Shown here in pieces: positions 10,241 through 19,101 of a DNA stretch of 64,000 nucleotides (position 1 is the stretch's first letter; each line of letters starts with the position of its first letter). The translations under genes and the position numbers were made by a program. The stretch is from Rhodobacteraceae bacterium CG17_big_fil_post_rev_8_21_14_2_50_63_15 (GTDB lineage: Bacteria > Pseudomonadota > Alphaproteobacteria > Rhodobacterales > Rhodobacteraceae): positions 962 through 64,961 of the forward strand of contig PFEY01000094.1 in assembly GCA_002783205.1 (NCBI GenBank), in the 5' to 3' direction. Below the pieces are notes generated by a model that saw nothing but the letters and a program-made list of their open reading frames with translations, did not search any database and was not told where the DNA came from.

Positions 10241-10711
10241 ATGCGGGTGCATATCTGCGCCGTGGGTCGGCTACGGACCGGCCCAGAACGCGCGTTGATC
10301 GACGACTATGTCACCCGGTTTGACCGGACAGGGCGCAGATTGGGCCTTGGACCGCTGAGCTTGCACGAAGTCGAGGACAGGAAGGGCGGCGGCAGATCCG
10401 CCGAGGCGGCCCTGCTGGAGCGCGTCCTGCCAGACGGCGCGATGCTGGTGATGCTCGATGAGCGGGGCGAGGTGATCAGTTCGCCCGATTTTGCAGACCG
10501 GCTCGCGGGGTGGCGCGACGCGGGGAGAGCAGACCTTGCCTTCCTGATCGGCGGCGCAGACGGGCTTGTGCCGGAGTTGCGCGCGCGGGCCGATTTCACA
10601 CTGTCCTTTGGCCGCATGGTCTGGCCGCATCTCCTCGTCCGGGTGATGCTGGCCGAGCAACTCTATCGCGCAGCGTCGATTCTGGCGGGCGGCCCCTATC
10701 ACAGGATCTGA
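10241..10711 (+). CDS. rlmH: 23S rRNA (pseudouridine1915-N3)-methyltransferase RlmH
   Basis: SPOUT family; LDERGEVISSPDFA; FLIGGADG; MVWPHLLVRVMLAEQLYRAASILAGGPYHR. Confidence 0.97.
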   Translation: MRVHICAVGRLRTGPERALIDDYVTRFDRTGRRLGLGPLSLHEVEDRKGGGRSAEAALLERVLPDGAMLVMLDERGEVISSPDFADRLAGWRDAGRADLAFLIGGADGLVPELRARADFTLSFGRMVWPHLLVRVMLAEQLYRAASILAGGPYHRI

Positions 10712-10727
10712 GACCGCCCCGCGCCGA

Positions 10728-11141
10728 TCAACGCTTCAGCGAGTCGCGGATCTCCATCAGGACATCCAGCTCGGACGGGCCGGGTTCCGCGGCGGGGGCT
10801 TCGGGGATGACAACGCCCTTGGCACGATTGACCGCCTTGACCAGAAGGAACACTACCCAGGCCACGATCAGGAAATTGATCACCGCCATGATGAACCGGC
10901 CATAGGCAAAGACGGCGGCACCCGCCGCTTCGGCTGCGGCGATCGAGGGATAGTCGCCCGAGCCGAGCAGGATATAGAGGCCGGAGAAATCGATGCCACC
11001 GAGGAACAGGCTGATGATCGGGTTGATGAGATCGGCGACAAGTGAACTGACAATCGCCGTAAACGCCGCGCCGATGATGATACCCACGGCCATGTCCATG
11101 ACATTGCCCTTGGCGATGAACTCCTTGAATTCCTGAATCAT
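10728..11141 (-). CDS. mscL: Large-conductance mechanosensitive channel
   Basis: [32 protein letters not shown]. Confidence 0.97.
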   Translation of the reverse strand: MIQEFKEFIAKGNVMDMAVGIIIGAAFTAIVSSLVADLINPIISLFLGGIDFSGLYILLGSGDYPSIAAAEAAGAAVFAYGRFIMAVINFLIVAWVVFLLVKAVNRAKGVVIPEAPAAEPGPSELDVLMEIRDSLKR

Positions 11142-11356
11142 TTTCGTTCCTTCCTGCTAATGTGAACCGAGCTCTCGGACCCTTGCGCGGCGGCCTTAGC
11201 ACAGAACGCTGCTCATCAGGAAAGATTTCTCTGCCCGGCGACGGGGAAAAGCAGGCGCACCCTCCCCCGATTTTGCGAAATTCGGGCAGCAGGTGGCTTG
11301 CACCGGCCTGCGCCGCCGCTTAGCGTGCCTCGAAACCAGACGCGCGGGAGAGACCG

Positions 11357-12166
11357 ATGCACCTTGGCTTGAGCGAGTCCGACGGCCTCTTTTACCTCCA
11401 TCACGTGCCGACCCGCAAAGGGGCGGCAACCTTTGTCTTCGTCAACGCGCTGACCGGATCGACCGACGCCTGGGAGGCGGCGGTCGCTCCCGCCTTGCGG
11501 GCGCAGGGATTTGGCACGCTGAGCTACAATTTCCGAGGGCAGGTGGAGTCGCCCTTCGATCCGGCGCTGGAGTTGACGGACAAGGTGATCGTCGCGGATC
11601 TGGAGCGGCTTCTGGCGCATCTGCAACCCGCGCGGCCCATTCTGGTGGGCCTTTCGATCGGAGGGCTCTATGCCGCCCGCGCGGTGCTGGCGGGGGCGCA
11701 AGCCGAGGGATTGGTGCTCCTCAACACGCTGCGAGAGATCGGGCCGCGAATCGACTGGGTCAACACCGCGATGGCGCGGATCGTGGCGCATGGCGGCGTG
11801 GGGCTCTTTCTCGATGCGCTCTTTCCGCTCTTGGTCAATGGCGATTTCGCCGCCAAGGCGCGGCAGAATTTCCTCAGGTCGGATTACGCGCCGCTGCCGC
11901 CGGAACATGGCCACATGAACCTGATGCGCAATGCGGCGGCGACCGACTGGAACCTTGATTACAGCGCGCTTGCGCTTCCGGTTCTGGTGATCACCGGGCT
12001 TCAGGACCGCGTCTTTCTGGACCGCGACATCGTGGACCGGCTCTATGCCACCCTGCCCGACGCGCGGCGCGAGGACTGGGCCGAGGCTGGACATCTTCTG
12101 CCGCAGGAGGCGCCGGACCGGCTGGCGGCAAGTCTCGCCCGTTTCGGGATGGAGTTGGGCGCATGA
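11357..12166 (+). CDS. Alpha/beta hydrolase (3-oxoadipate enol-lactonase-like)
   Basis: GLSIGG nucleophile elbow; C-terminal His in EAGHLLPQEAP. Confidence 0.8.
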   Translation: MHLGLSESDGLFYLHHVPTRKGAATFVFVNALTGSTDAWEAAVAPALRAQGFGTLSYNFRGQVESPFDPALELTDKVIVADLERLLAHLQPARPILVGLSIGGLYAARAVLAGAQAEGLVLLNTLREIGPRIDWVNTAMARIVAHGGVGLFLDALFPLLVNGDFAAKARQNFLRSDYAPLPPEHGHMNLMRNAAATDWNLDYSALALPVLVITGLQDRVFLDRDIVDRLYATLPDARREDWAEAGHLLPQEAPDRLAASLARFGMELGA

Positions 12167-13095
12167 ACATCCCCGAGAAATGGGCCTATCCGGCGGTCAT
12201 GGTGGGCGTAGCGGGTCATGCCAGCTCTGAATTCTTCGCCAAGCTGGGCGGCGTGGCCGGCCCCGAGACAAGCGTCTGGCGCTATCTGCTGGGCGGCTTT
12301 GGGCTCATCCTCTGGGCGCTCTGGGACCGTGACAGCCGCGATCTGCTCACCCCGCTGCGTCAGGAGGGGCTCAAGATCGTCTGGTTGTCGCTGATGGGCG
12401 TCACCGTGACTTATCTCTTTTTCCATTGGGCGCTCGACTATGCCACCGTCATTCAGGTGGCCACCGTCACCACGACCATCCCGGTCTTTGTCGCGCTGGC
12501 CAACTGGATGATCAACGGCGTTCATCCCGGCGCGGTCAAGATGGTGACGGGCCTTCTGGCGGTGCTGGGCATTGCGGTTCTTTTGACCGATGGCGCATTG
12601 GCGGCTCTGGCGGGCGAGGCAGGAACGCTGCCGGGGGTGCTGCTGGCCATGGCCTGCGCGGCGCTTGGATCCTTTTATGCGGTGCTGATCAAGCCGGTGA
12701 TGGGGCGCCACGGGGGGCTCAGGATCATCGCGCTGACAATGATGATCGGCGGCATCGGCCTCTGGCTTCTGGTGGGCGTGGCCTGGGGCAAATGGGTGAA
12801 CCCGGCGAGCATCGTCGAGAAGCCGGCACTCGCGGCCTGGTCGCTGGTGATCCTCGCGCTGTGGAACACCACGATCACGCAACTGATGTGGTTCGGCGGG
12901 TTGTCGGCGGCCCCCGACATCACCCGCGCCTCCTATCTCTTTTTCCTCAAGCCGATCATCGCGGCGGCGCTGGCGATCGTGATCCTCGGCTCGTTTCCCA
13001 CCCGATTGCAGGTGCTTGCGATCGTAATGGTTACCGGCTGCGTGCTGGTGGAACTGTTCTGGCCAAGGCTGCGCGCGCTTTTTGCCCGCGCCTGA
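12163..13095 (+). CDS. EamA/DMT family transporter
   Basis: 10-TM pattern; translationally coupled (4-nt overlap) to upstream hydrolase. Confidence 0.82.
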   Translation: MNIPEKWAYPAVMVGVAGHASSEFFAKLGGVAGPETSVWRYLLGGFGLILWALWDRDSRDLLTPLRQEGLKIVWLSLMGVTVTYLFFHWALDYATVIQVATVTTTIPVFVALANWMINGVHPGAVKMVTGLLAVLGIAVLLTDGALAALAGEAGTLPGVLLAMACAALGSFYAVLIKPVMGRHGGLRIIALTMMIGGIGLWLLVGVAWGKWVNPASIVEKPALAAWSLVILALWNTTITQLMWFGGLSAAPDITRASYLFFLKPIIAAALAIVILGSFPTRLQVLAIVMVTGCVLVELFWPRLRALFARA

Positions 13096-13794
13096 TCAGA
13101 ACCGTTCGACCCAGGGGCGCAGGGTGATCTCGTCGCTCCAGGCGGATCGGTCCTGACGGATCAGGTCCAGATAGGCCCGCGCGATGGCATCGGGGTCGAG
13201 CATGGAGTCGGGTTTGTCCGGCGGCTCTGTCCGTCCCGGATTGCGGATCGCCCCGTCGATGTTGATCCAGGCCACATGGATGCCCTGCGGGTGCAACTCG
13301 CGCGCCATGCTCTGCGCCAGCCCGCGCTGCGCGAATTTCCCCATGGCAAAGGGCGCGGATTGGGCAAATCCCTTGACCCCCGCCGAGGCCCCGGTGAACA
13401 GGATCGTGCCACGCACGCCGCCCAGGGGCGCGGATGCCAGCATCCGCCGCGCTGCCGCCTGCCCCATGAAAAATGCCCCCAGGGTCGTGACCTCGACCGC
13501 CGCGCGCACCTCCTCCGGGTCCAGGTCCGCCACCGGGCCGCGCACCCGTCGCGACGGATTATAGACCGCTACGCGCGGGGCCTCGGGGAGGTCGTCAAAG
13601 AGCCGCGCCATCGCCGCCGGGTCGCGGGCATCCAGCGCCACGGTCCGCGCGCCGGTTTCCCGCGCCAGCGCATCGAGCTTGCCGGTGTCGCGCGCGGCAA
13701 GCGTGAGCGCATAGCCCTCTGTTGCGAGCAACCGAGCAAGAGAGGCCGAGAGGCCAGCGCCGACCCCCACGATCACGGCAATCGGTTTCGACAT
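13096..13794 (-). CDS. SDR family oxidoreductase
   Basis: IVGVGAGLSASLARLLA cofactor region; SAPFAMGKFAQRGLAQSMARELHPQG. Confidence 0.82.
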   Translation of the reverse strand: MSKPIAVIVGVGAGLSASLARLLATEGYALTLAARDTGKLDALARETGARTVALDARDPAAMARLFDDLPEAPRVAVYNPSRRVRGPVADLDPEEVRAAVEVTTLGAFFMGQAAARRMLASAPLGGVRGTILFTGASAGVKGFAQSAPFAMGKFAQRGLAQSMARELHPQGIHVAWINIDGAIRNPGRTEPPDKPDSMLDPDAIARAYLDLIRQDRSAWSDEITLRPWVERF

Positions 13795-13797
13795 GTC

Positions 13798-14397
13798 TCA
13801 GCCCACCTGCAATTCACTCTCGGGGATGATGCGATAGAATTCGCCCCCTGACCAGAGGCCGAACCAGCCTTCATGGTGCTGTCCGATCTCTACGAGTCGA
13901 TAGAAGGTCTTGCGGTCGATGAGCGCTTCAAGGCCCGTCCGGATCATCACATAGGGCGATGGTTCCCCGGTTTCCGGAGCGCGCAAGATACGAATCGGGT
14001 GATCCGGCCCGGCATTCACCTGATCGCCGACATTGGTCTCGAATCGCAGCACCTGTTCGGCGCCGGAGCCCGACAATTCGAAATCGACCGCAACAAAGGG
14101 GGCATCATCGACGGTGATGCCTACCTTTTCCACCGGAGTGACCAGAAAATAGGCCTCCCCCTCGCGCCGCAGGATGCCCGAGAACAGCCGCACCAGTTCC
14201 ACCCGGCGGATCGGCGAGCCGAGATAGAACCATGTGCCGTCGCGGGCGATTCTGATATCGAGGTCGCCGCAAAAGGGCGGGTTCCACAAATGCACCGGTG
14301 GCAGTCCCCGTTTCGCTTGCCTCGCGGCACGGGCAGAAGCGGCAAGTCCCTCCGCTGACAGGGTTGTGAGAGGAGCGTCGCTCATTGCTTTTGCCAT
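13798..14397 (-). CDS. DUF1285 domain-containing protein
   Basis: LPPVHLWNPPFCGDLDIRIARDGTWFYLGSPIRRVELVRLFSGILRREGE; divergent from moxR. Confidence 0.8.
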   Translation of the reverse strand: MAKAMSDAPLTTLSAEGLAASARAARQAKRGLPPVHLWNPPFCGDLDIRIARDGTWFYLGSPIRRVELVRLFSGILRREGEAYFLVTPVEKVGITVDDAPFVAVDFELSGSGAEQVLRFETNVGDQVNAGPDHPIRILRAPETGEPSPYVMIRTGLEALIDRKTFYRLVEIGQHHEGWFGLWSGGEFYRIIPESELQVG

Positions 14398-14454
14398 TTC
14401 TCTATCGCGCTATACACTCTACCCTTAGGATATAATCCGAAAGGGAGTTTTGCC

Positions 14455-15462
14455 ATGACCGACAACATTGATCTTCTGGCGGGGCTGGAGGCGCTGGAGG
14501 GCAAGTTGGCGCAGGCCCGCGCCTCGATCACCCGGCGGTTCATCGGACAGGAGCGGGTCGTCGATCTGTCACTCTCGGCGCTCTTGTGTGGCGGGCATGG
14601 CCTCTTGATCGGCCTGCCGGGTCTGGGCAAGACGCGGCTGGTCGAAACGCTGGGCACGGTGATGGGTCTGCATACGAACCGGGTGCAGTTCACCCCCGAT
14701 CTGATGCCCGCCGACATTCTGGGCAGCGAAGTTCTCGAAACCACGGAAGATGGCAAACGCGCCTTCAAGTTCATCGAAGGGCCGATCTTCTGCCAGCTTC
14801 TGATGGCCGACGAGATCAACCGCGCCAGCCCGCGCACGCAATCGGCACTGTTGCAGGCGATGCAGGAACGGCAGGTGACGGTGGCGGGGATAAACCGCCC
14901 CCTTGCCCCACCGTTTCACGTGTTGGCCACCCAGAACCCGATCGAACAAGAGGGCACCTATCCCTTGCCCGAGGCGCAACTTGATCGGTTTCTGGTGCAG
15001 ATCGAAGTGCCCTATCCCGACCGCGACACCGAACGCGCCATTCTGCTGGCCACCACGGGGGCCGAAGAAGAGGCCGCGCATACCGTTTTTACCCCGGCCG
15101 ACCTGATCGCCGCACAGCACATGCTGCGCCGGATGCCGGTCGGTGAAAAGGTGATGGAGGTTATCCTCGATCTCGTCCGCGCCTGCCGCCCCGAGGATGC
15201 AACCGCCACTGCCACGGTGCGCGAGAGCGTCGCCTGGGGGCCGGGTCCGCGTGCCGCGCAGGCGCTCATGCTTACCGTGCGGGCAAGGGCAATGCTGCAG
15301 GGCCGTCTTGCCCCAGACGCAAGCGACGTTGCAGCGATGGCACAGCCCGTGCTGGCACATCGCATGGCGCTCAATTTTGCCGCTCGGGCGCGGGGCGACA
15401 GTCTGAGAGAGTTGATCGCGCGCATGGTCGAGGATGTCACGCACATTCGGGCCGCCGCCTGA
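14455..15462 (+). CDS. MoxR family AAA+ ATPase
   Basis: GLLIGLPGLGKTRLV Walker A; DEINRASPRTQSALLQAMQERQVT; ATQNPIEQEGTYPLPEAQLDRF. Confidence 0.95.
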   Translation: MTDNIDLLAGLEALEGKLAQARASITRRFIGQERVVDLSLSALLCGGHGLLIGLPGLGKTRLVETLGTVMGLHTNRVQFTPDLMPADILGSEVLETTEDGKRAFKFIEGPIFCQLLMADEINRASPRTQSALLQAMQERQVTVAGINRPLAPPFHVLATQNPIEQEGTYPLPEAQLDRFLVQIEVPYPDRDTERAILLATTGAEEEAAHTVFTPADLIAAQHMLRRMPVGEKVMEVILDLVRACRPEDATATATVRESVAWGPGPRAAQALMLTVRARAMLQGRLAPDASDVAAMAQPVLAHRMALNFAARARGDSLRELIARMVEDVTHIRAAA

Positions 15463-15463
15463 G

Positions 15464-16345
15464 ATGTCCCTGCTTTCCGCACCCTTGCGCGCCCGCGCAG
15501 AGGCAGAGGCCGCCCGCCTGCCGCCGCTTCTGGCGAGGGCAGAGCATCTGGCCGGCACTGTTCTTCTAGGCGAGCATGGCCGAAGACGGGCAGGCCTTGG
15601 TGATGATTTCTGGCAATACCGACCGGTGCAGCCCGGCGACAGCCGACAGATGATCGACTGGCGGCGTTCGGCGCGGTCGGATGTGCAGTATGTGCGACAA
15701 CGCGAATGGCAGATCGCGCAGAGCGTCATGATCTGGGCCGATCCCGCCGCGTCGATGCGATTCGCCTCGGACAAGAACCTGCCCGAAAAGGCCGAGCGTG
15801 CGAGGCTTCTGGCGATGGCGATGGCAGTGCTGCTCTTGCGCGGCGGCGAACGTGTGGGGCTGACCGGAAGCAGCCTGCCGCCACGGCGCGGACAGGCACA
15901 ACTGGCCCGGTTGGCTCTGGCGCTGATGCAGGACAGTGAGGCGGATTATACCAGCCCCGATATGGGTGGCCTGGTGCCGCATGGCCGGGCGCTGCTGATT
16001 TCGGATTTCATGGGCGATCTCGCAGGTCTGCGCGGGGCGTTGACAGCTGCGGCGGATCGTGGTGTTCAAGGCATACTCTATCAGATCCTCGACCCAGCCG
16101 AAGAAGTGTTTCCTTACCGCGGGCGCACGATCTTCGAGAGCGTTGGCGGCACGCTGACGCATGAGACGCTGAAAGCCAATGACCTGCGCGCGAGGTATCT
16201 GGAACGGCTGGCAGAACGCAAGGTTGAGTTGGGCCGGCTTTGTGCCGCAACGGGCTGGCGGCTCGGCGTTCACCACACCAGCGAAAACGCACAATCGGCG
16301 CTTCTGTGGCTCTATCGAGCGATGGACGGGGGGACGATGGCATGA
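15464..16345 (+). CDS. DUF58 domain-containing protein
   Basis: DFWQYRPVQPGDSRQMIDWRRSARSDVQYVRQRE; start chosen at MSLLSAPLRA. Confidence 0.9.
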   Translation: MSLLSAPLRARAEAEAARLPPLLARAEHLAGTVLLGEHGRRRAGLGDDFWQYRPVQPGDSRQMIDWRRSARSDVQYVRQREWQIAQSVMIWADPAASMRFASDKNLPEKAERARLLAMAMAVLLLRGGERVGLTGSSLPPRRGQAQLARLALALMQDSEADYTSPDMGGLVPHGRALLISDFMGDLAGLRGALTAAADRGVQGILYQILDPAEEVFPYRGRTIFESVGGTLTHETLKANDLRARYLERLAERKVELGRLCAATGWRLGVHHTSENAQSALLWLYRAMDGGTMA

Positions 16346-19101
16346 TCCTCGGACCCATCGGATTTACCACGCCGTGGCTATTGCTGACCCTCGTCGCGCT
16401 GCCAATCTTGTGGATTATCCTGCGCGCCGTGCCGCCGACGCCCATTCGGCGCCGGTTTCCCGGAGTGGCCCTGCTCTTGGGTCTCAAGGACGAGGATAGC
16501 GTGACAGACCGCACGCCGTGGTGGCTTTTGCTCTTGCGGACGATTGCAGTAGCGGCGGTGATCGCCGGCCTGGCCGGACCGGTTCTCAATCCGCGCGCCG
16601 AAGGCGAGGCGCGCGCGACCGGGCCGCTCTTGATCGTGACCGATGGCAGCTGGGCCTCGGCGCGCGACTGGCGTGAAAAGATCGCCGTGATCAATGGTCT
16701 GCTGGCCGAGGCAGGCCGCGCAGGGCGTCCGGTAGCCCTGATGCGTCTGAGCGATCCTGAGGAACTGGAATTTCAGGCTGCCGAGAGTTGGCGCAGCCGC
16801 CTGGCGGGCCTTGTCCCCGCACCTTGGGCGGTAACGCCCGCGATGATGGAGCGTGCCGCAGATCTGCTGGGCGAGGGCAGCTTTGAAACCCGCTGGCTCT
16901 CTGACGGGCTGGCCTATGACGGACGTGAGGACCTGCTGGTGGCGCTTGAGGCCCGTGGGCCGGTCACGGTGCATGAAAGTCCACGTCCGGTGCTGGCACT
17001 TCGCCCGGCCGCGATGACTGACGGTCAGATCGTACTTAGCGCGGCGCGCGCAACCGCGAACGGGCCGCGCGACATCATGGTGGCAGCGCATGGATTGGAC
17101 CCTGCGGGCGTGCTGCGGGTGCTTGCAACGCTGCCTCTGCAGTTTGACGCGACGGCGACAGAGGCGAGCGGGGCCCTGTCGTTGCCGCCTGAATTGCGTG
17201 CCCGCCTTACCTCCTTCGAGATCGCGGGCGAGGAAACCGCGGGGTCCGTGAGCCTCACCGATGACGGGCTCAAGCGACGCGAGGTTGCCCTGATTGCGGG
17301 CCGCGAGGATCGCGAAGGGCTCGAATTGCTGTCACCGCTGCATTATCTGCATCAGGCCTTTGCGCCATCCGCAGATATGCTCGACGGCGCGCTGATGGAT
17401 GTTCTGCCCGCCAACCCGGACGTGATCGTGCTTGCCGATGTGGCGACGCTCTCGGGGGCAGAGGAGGCGGCGTTGCTTGACTGGGTGAACGGCGGTGGGA
17501 TGCTGTTGCGGTTTGCCGGGCCAAGGGTGGCGGCAAGTGACGTGTCGCGCGGGGAAGAGGCGCCGCTCATGCCGGTGCGGCTGCGCGCCGGGGGGCGCAC
17601 CGTGGGCGGCGCGATGAGTTGGGGCGAGCCCAAGACGTTGGCGACGTTTCCAGAAGGTAGCCCGTTTCAGGGCCTCGTCATTCCCGGCGATGTGACGGTC
17701 AGCGCTCAGGTCATGGCGCAGCCCGATCCAACGCTTGCCGAAAGGGTCATTGCGCAACTGACGGATGGCACGCCGCTTGTCACCCGCAAACGGATCGGTG
17801 CTGGGCAGGTTGTGCTCTTTCACGTCACCGCGAATGCGGAATGGTCCACGCTACCGCTGTCGGGTCTTTTCGTGCAGATGCTGGAACGCCTGGCCGTTGC
17901 ATCAAGCGTGACGCCCCCCGATGCGACCGAACTGGCGGGCAGCACATGGCAACCGGTCGAGGTGCTCGACGGCTTTGGCAAGCTGATGGATGCCGGCGCC
18001 CGACCGGGTGTTGCAGGAGAGAGGCTGCTTGCCGAAGCGCTTGGTCCCGATCTTTTGCCGGGGCTCTACGAGGGGCCGGAGCGGCGCGTGGCGCGCAACG
18101 TGATCGCGCGGGACGACATGCTGGCACCTGTGGCATGGCCCGAGCGCATCCCGGTCGAGGGGCTGGAACGCGCCGCCGAGATGCCGCTCGGTGGCTGGCT
18201 TCTGGCCGCTGCCGCATTGCTCTTGACGGTGGATATTCTGGCCGCGCTGGCGCTGTCGGGACGGCTCTGGCCGATGCGCACAGCAATTGGCCTGCTGCTT
18301 GCTGTGCTCAGCCTCGGCACCCCCGATCGGGTCATGGCGCAGGATGATACCCGGGCCATTGCGGCGACAGCTGAAGTGGTGCTGGCGCATGTCATTACAG
18401 GCAATTCAGCCCTTGATGATACCGCGCATTCCGGGCTGATCGGACTTGGTCAGGTTCTCAGTTTTCGCACCTCGGTTGAGCCGGCAGAACCGATTGCCGT
18501 CGATCTGGAAACCGACGAGTTGGCGTTTTACCCGATCCTCTACTGGCCGATCAGCCCGGATCAGCCGACGCCCTCTGCCGAAGCGTATGTGCGCCTCAAC
18601 GCCTATCTGCGCGGCGGCGGTTTGATCCTGTTTGATACGCGCGATGCGGATGTGGCAGGCTTTGGGGCGGCTTCAACCAATGGCGCGCGGCTGCAACGGC
18701 TGGCCGCGCCGCTCGACATTCCGCCGCTCGAGCCGGTGCCCGAGGATCATGTGCTCACACGCACCTTCTATCTGCTCAGCGATTTTCCAGGCCGATATAC
18801 CGGGCGCCCGGTCTGGGTCGAGTCGGCCCCCCCGGATGCGGAGCGAATCGAGGGAATGCCGTTTCGCAACCTGAATGACGGCGTGACTCCGGTGGTGATC
18901 GGCGGCAATGACTGGGCCGCGGCCTGGGCCGTAAACGATCGCGGTGATTTCCTGTTTCCGGTGGGGCGTGGCTATACCGGCGAGCGGCAGCGCGAATTGG
19001 CCTACCGGTTCGGCATCAACCTAGTGATGCATGTTCTGACCGGCAATTACAAATCCGATCAGGTGCATGTGCCCGCGCTCCTCGAGAGGTTGGGCCAATG
19101 A
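16342..19101 (+). CDS. BatA-like N-terminus plus DUF4159 membrane protein
   Basis: MILGPIGFTTPWLLLTLVALPILWIILRAVPP N-terminus; C-terminal DUF4159-like region; 4-nt overlap with DUF58 gene. Confidence 0.82.
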   Translation: MILGPIGFTTPWLLLTLVALPILWIILRAVPPTPIRRRFPGVALLLGLKDEDSVTDRTPWWLLLLRTIAVAAVIAGLAGPVLNPRAEGEARATGPLLIVTDGSWASARDWREKIAVINGLLAEAGRAGRPVALMRLSDPEELEFQAAESWRSRLAGLVPAPWAVTPAMMERAADLLGEGSFETRWLSDGLAYDGREDLLVALEARGPVTVHESPRPVLALRPAAMTDGQIVLSAARATANGPRDIMVAAHGLDPAGVLRVLATLPLQFDATATEASGALSLPPELRARLTSFEIAGEETAGSVSLTDDGLKRREVALIAGREDREGLELLSPLHYLHQAFAPSADMLDGALMDVLPANPDVIVLADVATLSGAEEAALLDWVNGGGMLLRFAGPRVAASDVSRGEEAPLMPVRLRAGGRTVGGAMSWGEPKTLATFPEGSPFQGLVIPGDVTVSAQVMAQPDPTLAERVIAQLTDGTPLVTRKRIGAGQVVLFHVTANAEWSTLPLSGLFVQMLERLAVASSVTPPDATELAGSTWQPVEVLDGFGKLMDAGARPGVAGERLLAEALGPDLLPGLYEGPERRVARNVIARDDMLAPVAWPERIPVEGLERAAEMPLGGWLLAAAALLLTVDILAALALSGRLWPMRTAIGLLLAVLSLGTPDRVMAQDDTRAIAATAEVVLAHVITGNSALDDTAHSGLIGLGQVLSFRTSVEPAEPIAVDLETDELAFYPILYWPISPDQPTPSAEAYVRLNAYLRGGGLILFDTRDADVAGFGAASTNGARLQRLAAPLDIPPLEPVPEDHVLTRTFYLLSDFPGRYTGRPVWVESAPPDAERIEGMPFRNLNDGVTPVVIGGNDWAAAWAVNDRGDFLFPVGRGYTGERQRELAYRFGINLVMHVLTGNYKSDQVHVPALLERLGQ

